A DNA stretch of 35,767 nucleotides from an uncultured Treponema sp. (GTDB lineage: Bacteria; Spirochaetota; Spirochaetia; Treponematales; Treponemataceae), in the NCBI GenBank assembly GCA_944389965.1, contig CALXOI010000010.1:1-35767 (forward strand). Direction: 5' to 3'. Shown here one piece after another: positions 1 to 7,861 of the stretch. Position numbers and translations under genes: made by a program. Position 1 is the first letter of the stretch; the number at the start of each line of letters is the position of its first letter. Below the pieces are notes generated by a model. It had not been told where the DNA came from and did no database searches. It worked only from the letters and a program-made list of their open reading frames with translations.

Positions 1-220
1 TTTACGCTGCCCCGGAACCGGAAGCCCGGAGCCGACCCGGTGCCGCCCTCGGCGGCATGCGCCCAAAAAAAGAAAAATCCGCAATTTTTTACCGGTTTTG
101 TCAATCCGTACCTGCTTTTTTTATCTGGTCCGTACAGATAGAACTTCAGTTGCAATCCACCGTTCCCCGTACTTTGTTCCGAAGCCGGAAAAATTTATTG
201 TGGATATATAAATCTAGTTA
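1..220. other. Left-edge region without an assigned gene
   Basis: The first 60 bases are GC-rich and all three + frames stay open for some distance. This could be the 3' end of a gene lying to the left, with stops near 142, 209 or 224. None shows a recognisable motif. The remainder is AT-rich and looks intergenic. Confidence 0.4.
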
Positions 221-258
221 TTGACAAATACAATATTATATGCAATATAATATTGTAT
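221..258 (+). promoter_or_regulatory. Promoter and probable PadR operator
   Basis: A TTGACA box (221-226) is followed by a perfect inverted repeat with 14-nt arms, ATACAATATTATAT (228-241) and ATATAATATTGTAT (245-258), separated by GCA. A TATAAT (246-251) sits inside the right arm; the spacing to TTGACA is 19 nt, longer than ideal. The next gene encodes a PadR regulator. PadR-family proteins commonly repress their own operon through such AT-rich palindromes, so autoregulation is inferred. Confidence 0.75.
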
Positions 259-269
259 AAGGTACGAAT

Positions 270-614
270 ATGGAATTTATGACAGGTACAGCACTGCTTG
301 ATGCGGTTGTCCTTTCTGTTGTCGCCCGGGAAGGAACGTACGGATATAAAATCACTCAGGAAATCCGCACCATCATGAATATTTCGGAAAGCACACTGTA
401 TCCGGTTCTCCGGCGGCTGCAAAAAGACAACTGTCTGGAAACCTATGATGAAGCTTATAATGGGAGAAACCGGCGTTATTATAAAATTACATCCAACGGT
501 ATGATCCGTCTGGATGAATACCGCCGGCAATGGATTCAGTACCGGACTAAAATCGATGCAGTACTATTTGGAATACCGGCAGGCACGGCACAAAAGGAAG
601 GGGATTATGAATAA
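270..614 (+). CDS. PadR-family transcriptional regulator
   Basis: This is a 114-residue winged-helix protein of the usual short PadR length. The segment LDAVVLSVVAREGTYGYKI, then STLYPVLRRLQKD and RRYYKITSNG, is the typical PadR order of helix, recognition helix and beta wing. Family members bind DNA as dimers and usually repress neighbouring membrane-stress or efflux genes. The start at 270 follows AAGG (259-262); an ATG at 279 is an alternative. The stop overlaps the next gene by 8 nt, so this is the first gene of a four-gene operon. The palindrome over its promoter suggests self-repression. The family call is strong; the inducing signal cannot be read from sequence. Confidence 0.92.
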   Translation: MEFMTGTALLDAVVLSVVAREGTYGYKITQEIRTIMNISESTLYPVLRRLQKDNCLETYDEAYNGRNRRYYKITSNGMIRLDEYRRQWIQYRTKIDAVLFGIPAGTAQKEGDYE

Positions 615-1332
615 GGCAGCATACATTGCAGCGCTGCGGCAGGAATTACTGGCGCTCCCGGAATCGGAACGGGAAGCGGCGGTTCTGTACTACAGTGAAT
701 ACTTTGACGATGCAGGCCCTGAACAAGAAGAAGCCGTCGCAGCAGAACTTGGTTCTCCGGAAGAAGTCGCCCGGAATATCCTGAACAGTGTACCCGGTGT
801 ACCGGAACCACTATACCGGCAACGGACAAATGCCGGAAGCAGTTCCGGCTCAAACGCAGCCGGACCGGCAGAAGCAGGCCGCAACCGGAGCCATGCCGGC
901 TATTCCGGTTACGATGGAAACAAAACGGAAAAAACCGTTCCGCCTACAGCTTCGGACAATTCCGGTATAAAACTCTTGCTGGTTATTGTTCTGGCTATCA
1001 TCACGATACCGGTATGGGTTCCATTGGTGTGTTCCGCTGCAGGTATTCTGTTCGCTTTGATTGTGGCGGCTGTTGCCGTTGCGGCGGGATTGACCGTTGC
1101 TGCCCTGGCAATACTGGCAGCAGGTATTGCGCTGTCTGTACTCAGTTTTGTTTTTTGGCCGGGTCTTTTGCCGGTATTATTGCTCTGCGGAACCGGGTTG
1201 ATGCTTGCCGGAGCCGGACTCATCTGTATCACTGCCGGCATTTGGGTGTTTGCCCAACTGTTTCCCAGAATTATCCGCGGCATCGTATACGTATGCCGGT
1301 TGCCGTTCAATAAAAAGGGGACCCAGAAATGA
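607..1332 (+). CDS. HAAS/DUF1700 family membrane protein
   Basis: This 241-residue protein begins MNKAAYIAALRQELLALPE and continues through YYSEYFDDAG and ELGSPEEVARNIL. That is the HAAS (DUF1700) helical domain, which is typically encoded right after a PadR gene. A Ser/Gly/Ala-rich linker follows, then about 110 strongly hydrophobic residues with several predicted membrane segments, and a basic tail ending FNKKGTQK. The start at 607 is preceded by a strong AAGGAAGGGG ribosome site lying inside padR, so translation is probably coupled. A longer frame beginning at 514 would run deep into padR and is not favoured. The protein probably conveys envelope state to the PadR regulator; this is inferred from family context only. 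Confidence 0.85.
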   Translation: MNKAAYIAALRQELLALPESEREAAVLYYSEYFDDAGPEQEEAVAAELGSPEEVARNILNSVPGVPEPLYRQRTNAGSSSGSNAAGPAEAGRNRSHAGYSGYDGNKTEKTVPPTASDNSGIKLLLVIVLAIITIPVWVPLVCSAAGILFALIVAAVAVAAGLTVAALAILAAGIALSVLSFVFWPGLLPVLLLCGTGLMLAGAGLICITAGIWVFAQLFPRIIRGIVYVCRLPFNKKGTQK

Positions 1333-2159
1333 AAACCGCAGCAAAAGTCACATTGATTATCGGACTCTCGCTCATACTGGTGGGGTTTATCCTGTTCATT
1401 GTCGCCGTAGCGGCAGGGGTTTCTCCGCAAAACGCATTTGACTTACTGGAAAACCGGCGTACCGGCAGCAATACCGGACAGAATTCCGGAAAGGATGTAG
1501 TAGAACAAATAATAGCGTCAGAATCAGAAAATATTGCAGCACTGTCATTTGATTTTGACGCAGCAGATGCCCGGATAACCGGTTCTATAGGCAATATTTT
1601 TACCATTCAGGCAGAAAAACGGATATACACTGCAGAAGTGAAAAGCGGAACACTGCACATTACAACCCGAGAGCAGTGGTTCCGGCAGCTCCCGTTTGGT
1701 TCCGGTACCGGCAGGGAAGCAGCAGTGCTTTATATCACCGTTCCTGCCGGATACCGGTTTGACCGTATAGACATACAATCCGGAGCCGGTAGAATTTCTA
1801 TGGATGCGCCGGTATCATGTATAACCGGCAGTATCAGTATTGGAGCCGGTTCTTGTGATATATCAGAACTTACCGTGACAAAAAAACTGAATATCGACTG
1901 CGGGATGGGGTCTATTGACCTAAACGGAAAAATTTCCGGTACAACGGAAATCCAATGTGGCATGGGGGAAATAAATCTCTGTACAACCGGGCAGCCGGAA
2001 GATTACGCTTATACTGCCGAAGTTGGCATGGGCAGTATACAAATCAATGACACCCGCATCAGCGGAATCGGCGGCAAAACCGTATCACCGTATGCTGCTA
2101 AAAATATGTTTGACATAACCTGCGGCATGGGCTCAGTCACCGTGTCCATCAGCGAATAA
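1329..2159 (+). CDS. DUF4097-like beta-repeat membrane protein
   Basis: This 276-residue protein starts in a 4-nt ATGA overlap with the previous gene. Residues about 7-30 form one membrane segment (VTLIIGLSLILVGFILFIV). The rest is a repeat-rich beta domain with recurring glycine motifs: IQSGAGRISMDAP, IGAGSCDISELTV, DCGMGSIDLNGK, QCGMGEINL, VGMGSIQI and CGMGSVTVSISE. The G(A/M)G-x(3-4) periodicity is that of DUF4097/DUF4098-type beta-solenoid proteins (LiaF-like architecture), which are common in PadR-HAAS operons. The protein is probably anchored in the inner membrane with the beta domain outside. Its molecular function is unknown. Confidence 0.85.
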   Translation: MKTAAKVTLIIGLSLILVGFILFIVAVAAGVSPQNAFDLLENRRTGSNTGQNSGKDVVEQIIASESENIAALSFDFDAADARITGSIGNIFTIQAEKRIYTAEVKSGTLHITTREQWFRQLPFGSGTGREAAVLYITVPAGYRFDRIDIQSGAGRISMDAPVSCITGSISIGAGSCDISELTVTKKLNIDCGMGSIDLNGKISGTTEIQCGMGEINLCTTGQPEDYAYTAEVGMGSIQINDTRISGIGGKTVSPYAAKNMFDITCGMGSVTVSISE

Positions 2160-2176
2160 TTTCTGGAGGAAAACAG

Positions 2177-2401
2177 ATGTCTATACCGAACGAACTGAAA
2201 CCAAAGAAAAAATTATACCGTTCCCGGAACCGGATGCTCTGCGGAGTATGCGGCGGGATCGCCGAATATTTTTCGGTTGATCCGACATTCGTCAGAATTA
2301 TTACAGCGGTTATTGCATTAACCGGCGTCGGGGCCGGACTGATTGCCTATATCATTGCCGCAATCATTATGCCTGACAATCCGGAAGATGCGGATTTGTA
2401 G
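2177..2401 (+). CDS. PspC-domain membrane protein
   Basis: This 74-residue protein is almost entirely one PspC domain: KLYRSRNRMLCGVCGGIAEY, then FSVDPTFVRI, then a hydrophobic helix ending AAIIMPDNPED. PspC proteins are small inner-membrane proteins linked to envelope-stress responses. A GGAGGA site at 2165-2170 precedes the ATG. It lies 17 nt after the DUF4097-like gene and closes the PadR operon. Its presence supports reading the whole operon as an envelope-stress module. Confidence 0.92.
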   Translation: MSIPNELKPKKKLYRSRNRMLCGVCGGIAEYFSVDPTFVRIITAVIALTGVGAGLIAYIIAAIIMPDNPEDADL

Positions 2402-2625
2402 CCGGCTATAAATCCTACGGTAACATTCCGAATGCTGATGGATAAATATACTTTATAGCAACAGAAATCCCGGATCACCGGCAGAACCGCAGCAGCCTTG
2501 TTTGTTCCGCACCTGCAACAGATTCGGCAGCCACAGCAATCTTCAGCCACAATCCGGTATTCGGTTTGTTACCATATAATACTGTAAAACTGGAAATTCC
2601 ATATAAAATCTGGTATAGTGCTACC
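2402..2625. other. Intergenic region, no gene seen
   Basis: No credible coding frame or T-tailed hairpin is visible in these 224 bases. The right end contains a possible promoter for the PfkB-type kinase, listed separately. Confidence 0.6.
2591..2619 (+). promoter_or_regulatory. Possible promoter abutting the kinase start
   Basis: TGGAAA (2591-2596) and TATAGT (2614-2619) are separated by 17 nt. The -10 box ends only 6 nt before the ATG at 2626 and no Shine-Dalgarno sequence is visible. If the promoter is real, the transcript would start at or next to the ATG (leaderless). The -35 box is weak. Confidence 0.45.
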
Positions 2626-3537
2626 ATGAAACAGACTCTGGTTATTGGCTCAACTGTAGTTGATATAATTGTACAGGTTCCCCGCATTCCCGCAACAGGG
2701 GAAGACGTCAATATAGTTTCCCAACATATGCAACTGGGCGGCTGTGCATACAATGTTTCCCATATGTTGCGGCTGACCGGAACTCCCCATATTTTGTGTT
2801 CACCGGTAGGGAGCGGGATTTACGGCGACTATGTAGCAGCCCGCCTTGCAGATACAGGAATCCCGTGTTTTATCAGGCTGGATAACATTCCTAACGGATG
2901 CTGCTACTGTCTGGTAGAAGACGGAGGCGAACGCTCTTTTATGTCCTGCCACGGAGCTGAATACCTGTTCCAAAAAAACTGGATGACCCGCATAGACTGC
3001 AACAATGCGGACAGCGTGTATATTTGCGGACTGGAAATTGAAGAGCCGACCGGTATCGAAATAATATCTTTTTTAGAAGAACATACTGAACTTATTGTAT
3101 TTTTTGCACCGGGACCACGGATACAATATCTGCCGGCAGACCATCTGGAACGGTTATTCCGGCTGAAACCGGTGCTGCATCTGAACAGGGAAGAAGCCTG
3201 TTCTTTTACCGGCTGTTCCGATCCTGCAGACGCAGCCCGCTGTCTTTACCGGAAAACGGGGAATATGCTGGTTATTACTCTAGGCAAAGAAGGAGCCCTT
3301 GTTCTGGAAGACGACAAGGTTTGCCACATTCCCGGTTTTCCGGCTGAAGTTACGGATACCATTGGTGCCGGCGATTCCCATATTGGAGCTTTAATCGCCT
3401 ATTTAAAGATGGGGTTCCCCTTGAAACAAGCTGCAGAACAGGCAAACAGATTGGCGGCGGCGGTTGTGGCAACAAAAGGCGCTATCCTTTCTCCTGAAGA
3501 TTTCCAGACTGTTATCCGGTCATTTAAGGTGGTATAA
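2626..3537 (+). CDS. PfkB-family carbohydrate kinase
   Basis: This 303-residue protein fits the ribokinase/PfkB family. Near the N terminus, GSTVVDIIVQVPRIPATGED and MQLGGCAYNVSHMLRL form the substrate-binding GG region. Near the C terminus, DTIGAGDSHIGALIAYL is PfkB signature 2, with Asp250 as the expected catalytic base. The enzyme would phosphorylate a sugar or nucleoside with ATP in the cytoplasm; the substrate cannot be told from sequence. The usual GAGDSF is GAGDSH here. The ATG at 2626 is chosen over one at 2566 because family homology begins at MKQTLVIG and a possible -10 box lies between the two. The M15 peptidase gene follows one base after the stop. Confidence 0.88.
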   Translation: MKQTLVIGSTVVDIIVQVPRIPATGEDVNIVSQHMQLGGCAYNVSHMLRLTGTPHILCSPVGSGIYGDYVAARLADTGIPCFIRLDNIPNGCCYCLVEDGGERSFMSCHGAEYLFQKNWMTRIDCNNADSVYICGLEIEEPTGIEIISFLEEHTELIVFFAPGPRIQYLPADHLERLFRLKPVLHLNREEACSFTGCSDPADAARCLYRKTGNMLVITLGKEGALVLEDDKVCHIPGFPAEVTDTIGAGDSHIGALIAYLKMGFPLKQAAEQANRLAAAVVATKGAILSPEDFQTVIRSFKVV

Positions 3538-3538
3538 T

Positions 3539-4438
3539 ATGTATAAAACAATATTCTATTGCGTTGCCCTGCTGGCGTTAAGCAATCTGTATCCGGCAAC
3601 ACCACCGGCAGAAACAGCCGGGGTGGCAGAACTGGTCATAACAGCTTTTTATCAGGCATATCCTGATAAAATATCACAAATAGGATATGACCGAAATATC
3701 GGAGATTGGTATCTGATAGCTGACGGTGAAAAATTTTTCTGGGCAAACGGACGGTTGCTCCCTGAACAAATTCAAACAGAATCAGCACAGTGGCGCCCGT
3801 ATGTGGATTACCAATATCCATGGGAACTGGCAGATCCCGCTGATTTTTCAGAAGAAACAATCCAGAAGATTACGGAAGCTTCGGATTCTGATAAACGGGG
3901 TAATGCTCCTCCGTATAACATAGAATTTTACGATGCGTTATACGACGGTAAAACCCGGAATGCTATGGAATCCCATATTATAACCGTAACTTTTCTTGGA
4001 AAAACTGTCAGTGTTCATGAAGACATTACCGGAAAACTCCGGTTGGTGGAACAGGACATCACGGCAGCAGCACAAACAAACCAGGAAGTACAGACATTCA
4101 TCGATAACCTGCTCAGCGTGGAAGGTTATAACTGGCGGGAAATAGCAGACAGTCAATCCCGGAGTAACCACAGCTGGGGGATTGCGGTAGATATTCTGCC
4201 GGTCGGCTGGGGACAGAAAAACCTGTACTGGAACTGGATCAGCTACTGGAATGATGAATGGATGCTCATACCGCTGGACCGGCGGTGGACTCCACCAAAA
4301 GCTGTGGTAGACATTTTTGAATCCCACGGTTTTATCTGGGGCGGCAAATGGGCTCTCTGGGATAATATGCATTTTGAGTACCGGCCGGAACTGTTGCTGC
4401 TACGGGAATGGACACAACCCCGTAACAGCAACACATAG
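3539..4438 (+). CDS. Secreted M15-family peptidase (VanY/endolysin-like)
   Basis: This 299-residue protein has a short N-terminal signal sequence (MYKTIFYCVALLALSNLYPA). Its C-terminal zinc-peptidase domain carries SRSNHSWGIAVDI (His211, Asp218) and GGKWALWDNMHFEYRPE (His278). This is the HxxxxxxD...HFE zinc ligand set of M15 peptidases, closest in appearance to the M15C branch that cleaves peptidoglycan stem peptides. The middle region (residues 30-180) is unrecognised and may bind substrate. The start at 3539 has AAGGTGG upstream; longer frames lack a signal peptide. It is probably co-transcribed with the kinase, and acts on the periplasmic cell wall. Confidence 0.85.
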   Translation: MYKTIFYCVALLALSNLYPATPPAETAGVAELVITAFYQAYPDKISQIGYDRNIGDWYLIADGEKFFWANGRLLPEQIQTESAQWRPYVDYQYPWELADPADFSEETIQKITEASDSDKRGNAPPYNIEFYDALYDGKTRNAMESHIITVTFLGKTVSVHEDITGKLRLVEQDITAAAQTNQEVQTFIDNLLSVEGYNWREIADSQSRSNHSWGIAVDILPVGWGQKNLYWNWISYWNDEWMLIPLDRRWTPPKAVVDIFESHGFIWGGKWALWDNMHFEYRPELLLLREWTQPRNSNT

Positions 4439-4472
4439 CTCCCTGAATCCGCGGGCTTTACTTAGACAGACT

Positions 4473-7298
4473 TTATTTAGTTGCCATTGTCATTACACCA
4501 TCCCAACCAGCCGCCGGCGGTTCGGCAATAAATTTCCGGCAACGTTCAATAAATACGCCCGGTGCACCGTCTTCCGGATTTAAATCGGCAGCTTTTTTGA
4601 ATAAATCTTCTGCTTCCGCAAACCGGCGGTTCAGGTATTTTTCCAAACCGTCATGGAATGCATCTACCGACAATTTTTCTTCCCGGCTCATTTCCGCCGC
4701 AAATCCCATAATGTTGTACAGCTGTACCGGCTCGTTAATCCCGACAACCCGCACCCGGTCAAGCCGCCGGGCAACAAGCACACCGGCATGAGTGCCACTG
4801 TCTGCTTCCTGCCAGGTGCTTTCCGATACCAAAACCCAGGATGCATAGACTTTATTGACACCCTCCAGCCGGGCAGCAATATTAACATTGTTACCCATAA
4901 TGGTATAATTCATCTTGCGGTCGGTACCCATATTACCGACAACCATTTTTCCTGTATTAATACCAATCCGTGTCAAAACCGGCATAGGAATTGTTCCGTC
5001 GGCTGTATGGGTTTCGTTAAACCGCTTTTCCGCCTGTTTCATCCTGACTGCAGCGGCACATGCCCGGAATGCATGATCGTGCACTTCTAAAAAAAAAAAA
5101 AAAAAGGCAACAATTGCATCCCCGATGTATTTATCAATCGTTCCTTGTTCTTCCAATATTAAATCGCTCATGGTTGTCAGGTAGCCATTCAAAATGGAAA
5201 CGAGCTGAACCGGTGAAACTTTCTCTGACAATGTTGAAAAGCTTTTTATATCAGAAAACAGTGCTGTTATATTTTTTTCCGTTCCACCCAATGCCAGTTT
5301 TTCAGGGTGGGTGACGATATCATCAACCACATCCTTTGAAAGATACGTTGAAAAAGCCTGCCGCAGAAAACGCTTGTCGTGTTCCGCATAAAAAAAACGG
5401 AAAGCAACATCTGCCGCATACCCTAAAAGGACAACGGTAAGGGATGCGGATACTGGAATATACACAAGTCCAAACCGCATAATACATATCGCAAAAACCG
5501 GCACCGCACAGACACCAATTCCTCCGGCAATAACTTGTACAGATTGTTTCAGATTCCGGGTAAACCAGGAAAAAACAAGCAGCAACAGAGATACGGCAGC
5601 AAACAAATACAGCCAGGAAACAGGACGGATGAACGATTTGGTGACAATTGTATTATATACATTCCCATGGGTCCCCACATTCGGGTACCGTGCAATAAAC
5701 GGCGTTGTACCCATATCAGTCGTTCCCGTAGCACTGTTACCGATAATGCAGAACGCACCGGCGTATTCCTGCGATAAAAAATTAAAACTTTCTGTATATG
5801 CTGATAAAGCAGATTCCAGCAATTGGTATGTTTCCGAAACAGCAGAATGGAAAGCGGTTATTTCCTCTGCCGGAACTCCTTCTGCAGCAAGTTCCTCCAA
5901 CCGGTTTTCTATCTGTGCAAAACTGGTACCGGCGGCAAAAGTCCGGCAGCTGTCAAAAAAATCCTGCCGGGCTGTAAAATATGCATTGTATTCCTCGGCA
6001 GAAATAATTCCATCCAGCGGATCATTATCCGTATCAAATCCGTTGCATTTTTCCAGCAGGAATTGTTTTTGTGCAGTTAAAACCGCATATTGGCCGGCAA
6101 GTTCCCGGGAACCGGTATAATAATCAAGCCAGCTCCCATCTGCAGCAAGAAGATAACAGTCATTGTATAACCAGTTTATGCAAGCTGCTATTTGCTTTTC
6201 ATAATCATCTAAATATACAAGAGCAATAACAGGAGTATGCCGGAAACTGTCTGTAAAGTCTCCGTGCATCCAGTTTATCAGCATATACCCGTCACTATCT
6301 AAAGGAATCGTAATATCTTCCCGGACAGAATTGCCCGGCAGCAACGCATTTTTTATAACCAGACTGTCTATAGTACGCACAAGTTCCCGGGTATCCAGCT
6401 TATCCAGCAATGGAGCAAAAACCAGTTGCCCCAAATATTTTCCGTCTTTATGGTACAAAAGTTCAACCCGGCGGCGGCTGCCATCTCTGTCAATGATTAC
6501 ATTGGTAAAACCGGCCCCCGCCGCTCTTTTGAGAATCGGTTCGTATGTGGGAGAGAATCCTTCCATAATCTGCTGGTCACGGATTGTATTTCTGTTTGTT
6601 TTATAAATACGGTTAGCAGTATCCGTGACAGAATTGAACAGAAACCGTTCCTTTGTGTATTCTTTAACTGCGTCAGAAGTTGTAATAATATCCGCATAGT
6701 TTACCGTCAACCAAGTATTACCGAAGAATTGGACTGCCCTTCCAAAATAATCGTCATTATCCCGGCTGATGTTTTCGACAGCCTGTTGCAATTCACTGAA
6801 TGCTGGCAGAATATCCGTTTCCAATACTCCCGCATTGATTTCCGGCAGGTATTCTGCATCAAACTGCCCGGCTGCAGCCGCAGCAGCAAGGCTTTCCATG
6901 ACAGATACTACTGTTGACTGCCCGGCTGCAATCAGCAGGGGAATTTCATCTGCCATATCCGGATTTATACCGTCTTGGGATCGGGTCAGGTATTCAATAT
7001 CAAATACCGCATATTCAGCTCCCAATTCTTTCATTCTGATTAAGGCATCCGCCAAAATATCCCGGCTCCAGGGCCATGTCCCCATAATATCAAGAGACTG
7101 GTCGTCAATATCTACAAAGAGAACCTCCTGGGAAACCGGCGGTTCAGGAATGATTCTCAACAGCAAATCATAAGCTGTATTATCAATTTTGCTGAATCCT
7201 CCCAGTCCGCCAATTAATCCGCAGATTACAATTAAAATGCAACAGACTCCAAAAGTTGCTTTTTTCTGCAACAATATATTATTTCTTTCATTCTTCAT
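4473..7298 (-). CDS. CHASE2-domain class III adenylate/guanylate cyclase
   Basis: This protein of about 940 residues makes cAMP or cGMP. An N-terminal membrane helix precedes a large extracytoplasmic CHASE2 domain; its start, NTAYDLLLRIIPEPPVSQEV, and DIDDQSLDIMGTWPWSRDI are characteristic. Three helices follow (SWLYLFAAVSLLLLVFSW and two more), then the catalytic domain: ALFSDIKSFSTLSEK and DKYIGDAIVAF (metal aspartates), and NYTIMGNNVNIAARLEG (Asn/Arg transition-state residues). The end matches the family tail (PPAAGWDGV). Oddity: after IVAF comes a run of Phe encoded by T17, where the family has FGAP. The ATG at 7298 lies just after a TATACT box; an in-frame ATG at 7316 is possible. It is divergent from three exported proteins including FecR, a frequent CHASE2 partner. 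Confidence 0.9.
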   Translation of the reverse strand: MKNERNNILLQKKATFGVCCILIVICGLIGGLGGFSKIDNTAYDLLLRIIPEPPVSQEVLFVDIDDQSLDIMGTWPWSRDILADALIRMKELGAEYAVFDIEYLTRSQDGINPDMADEIPLLIAAGQSTVVSVMESLAAAAAAGQFDAEYLPEINAGVLETDILPAFSELQQAVENISRDNDDYFGRAVQFFGNTWLTVNYADIITTSDAVKEYTKERFLFNSVTDTANRIYKTNRNTIRDQQIMEGFSPTYEPILKRAAGAGFTNVIIDRDGSRRRVELLYHKDGKYLGQLVFAPLLDKLDTRELVRTIDSLVIKNALLPGNSVREDITIPLDSDGYMLINWMHGDFTDSFRHTPVIALVYLDDYEKQIAACINWLYNDCYLLAADGSWLDYYTGSRELAGQYAVLTAQKQFLLEKCNGFDTDNDPLDGIISAEEYNAYFTARQDFFDSCRTFAAGTSFAQIENRLEELAAEGVPAEEITAFHSAVSETYQLLESALSAYTESFNFLSQEYAGAFCIIGNSATGTTDMGTTPFIARYPNVGTHGNVYNTIVTKSFIRPVSWLYLFAAVSLLLLVFSWFTRNLKQSVQVIAGGIGVCAVPVFAICIMRFGLVYIPVSASLTVVLLGYAADVAFRFFYAEHDKRFLRQAFSTYLSKDVVDDIVTHPEKLALGGTEKNITALFSDIKSFSTLSEKVSPVQLVSILNGYLTTMSDLILEEQGTIDKYIGDAIVAFFFFFLEVHDHAFRACAAAVRMKQAEKRFNETHTADGTIPMPVLTRIGINTGKMVVGNMGTDRKMNYTIMGNNVNIAARLEGVNKVYASWVLVSESTWQEADSGTHAGVLVARRLDRVRVVGINEPVQLYNIMGFAAEMSREEKLSVDAFHDGLEKYLNRRFAEAEDLFKKAADLNPEDGAPGVFIERCRKFIAEPPAAGWDGVMTMATK
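5089..5105 (+). repeat. A17 homopolymer inside the cyclase gene
   Basis: Seventeen consecutive A residues on the + strand read as T17 in the cyclase. They encode Phe-Phe-Phe-Phe-Phe-Leu, exactly where class III cyclases show A-F-(F/W)-G-A-P-L. The reading frame is kept on both sides, so the change looks like replacement rather than insertion. Confidence 0.95.
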
Positions 7299-7306
7299 AG
7301 TTAAAA

Positions 7307-7326
7307 AGTATAACATGTGTTATAAT
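7307..7326. promoter_or_regulatory. Divergent promoter with shared palindrome
   Basis: The palindrome TATAACA-TG-TGTTATA (7309-7324) lies between the divergent cyclase and secreted-protein genes. Its left arm overlaps a minus-strand TATACT (7312-7307) that precedes the cyclase ATG by 8 nt. Its right arm overlaps a plus-strand TATAAT (7321-7326). One regulator bound here could control both directions. The -35 boxes are poor. Confidence 0.5.
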
Positions 7327-7377
7327 CTTTAGCAGGATGTAACAAGCATTTTTTTATTTTTTTATGGAGAAATACGG

Positions 7378-7839
7378 ATGAGAAAAAACTTATTTGCCGG
7401 ATTTACTGTTTTTATTTGTCTTAGTCTGAATATCTTTGCCCAACAGGCTGACGCCGTTTCAACGATTCTGGATACTCCGTTGATGACCCGGGCGCAGGCT
7501 GCGTATATTGCTGCAACATGGTTGGATACGGGAAATGAATCTTTATCTTTTGAACAGGCTCATACCGTGCTCGTACAAGCAGGTTTCTGGCAAGATTCAG
7601 CGGAACCACAGTCGCCGGTAACACTGGCAGAACTTTCCGGACTATGTATGAAAACCTGGAGCATTCCCGGTGGTCTCCTATACCGTATAACAAAAGCAAA
7701 CAGATATGCATACCGGGAACTAAAAGCACTGAATATCATCGCAGCAACCGATGACCCAGGAATGGCGGTTTCTGGTTTCAAAGGTTTGAATATTATGTAT
7801 AGTTGTATGGAATATGCGGAACAATTCCTGCGGAAATAA
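7378..7839 (+). CDS. Exported hypothetical protein
   Basis: This 153-residue protein has a clear signal peptide (MRKNLFAGFTVFICLSLNIFA, cleavage near AQQA). The mature part is mostly helical, with RAQAAYIAATWLDTG, SFEQAHTVLVQAGFW and VTLAELSGLCMKTW; no family was recognised. GGAGA at 7365-7369 precedes the ATG. It is followed 22 nt later by a barrel-like protein and then FecR, with one terminator after FecR. The three therefore probably form an operon facing away from the CHASE2 cyclase. A periplasmic role tied to that sensor is inferred only from location. Confidence 0.75.
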   Translation: MRKNLFAGFTVFICLSLNIFAQQADAVSTILDTPLMTRAQAAYIAATWLDTGNESLSFEQAHTVLVQAGFWQDSAEPQSPVTLAELSGLCMKTWSIPGGLLYRITKANRYAYRELKALNIIAATDDPGMAVSGFKGLNIMYSCMEYAEQFLRK

Positions 7840-7861
7840 CCGGTACAGAAGGAAGTATAAT

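Noticed and set aside
1-142. Possible 3' end of a gene entering from the left
   Set aside because: All three + frames are open at the edge and none has a recognisable motif, so no frame can be chosen.
195-530. Minus-strand open frame opposite padR
   Set aside because: It overlaps a well-supported PadR gene, has no ribosome site and encodes no recognisable motif; it is a shadow frame.
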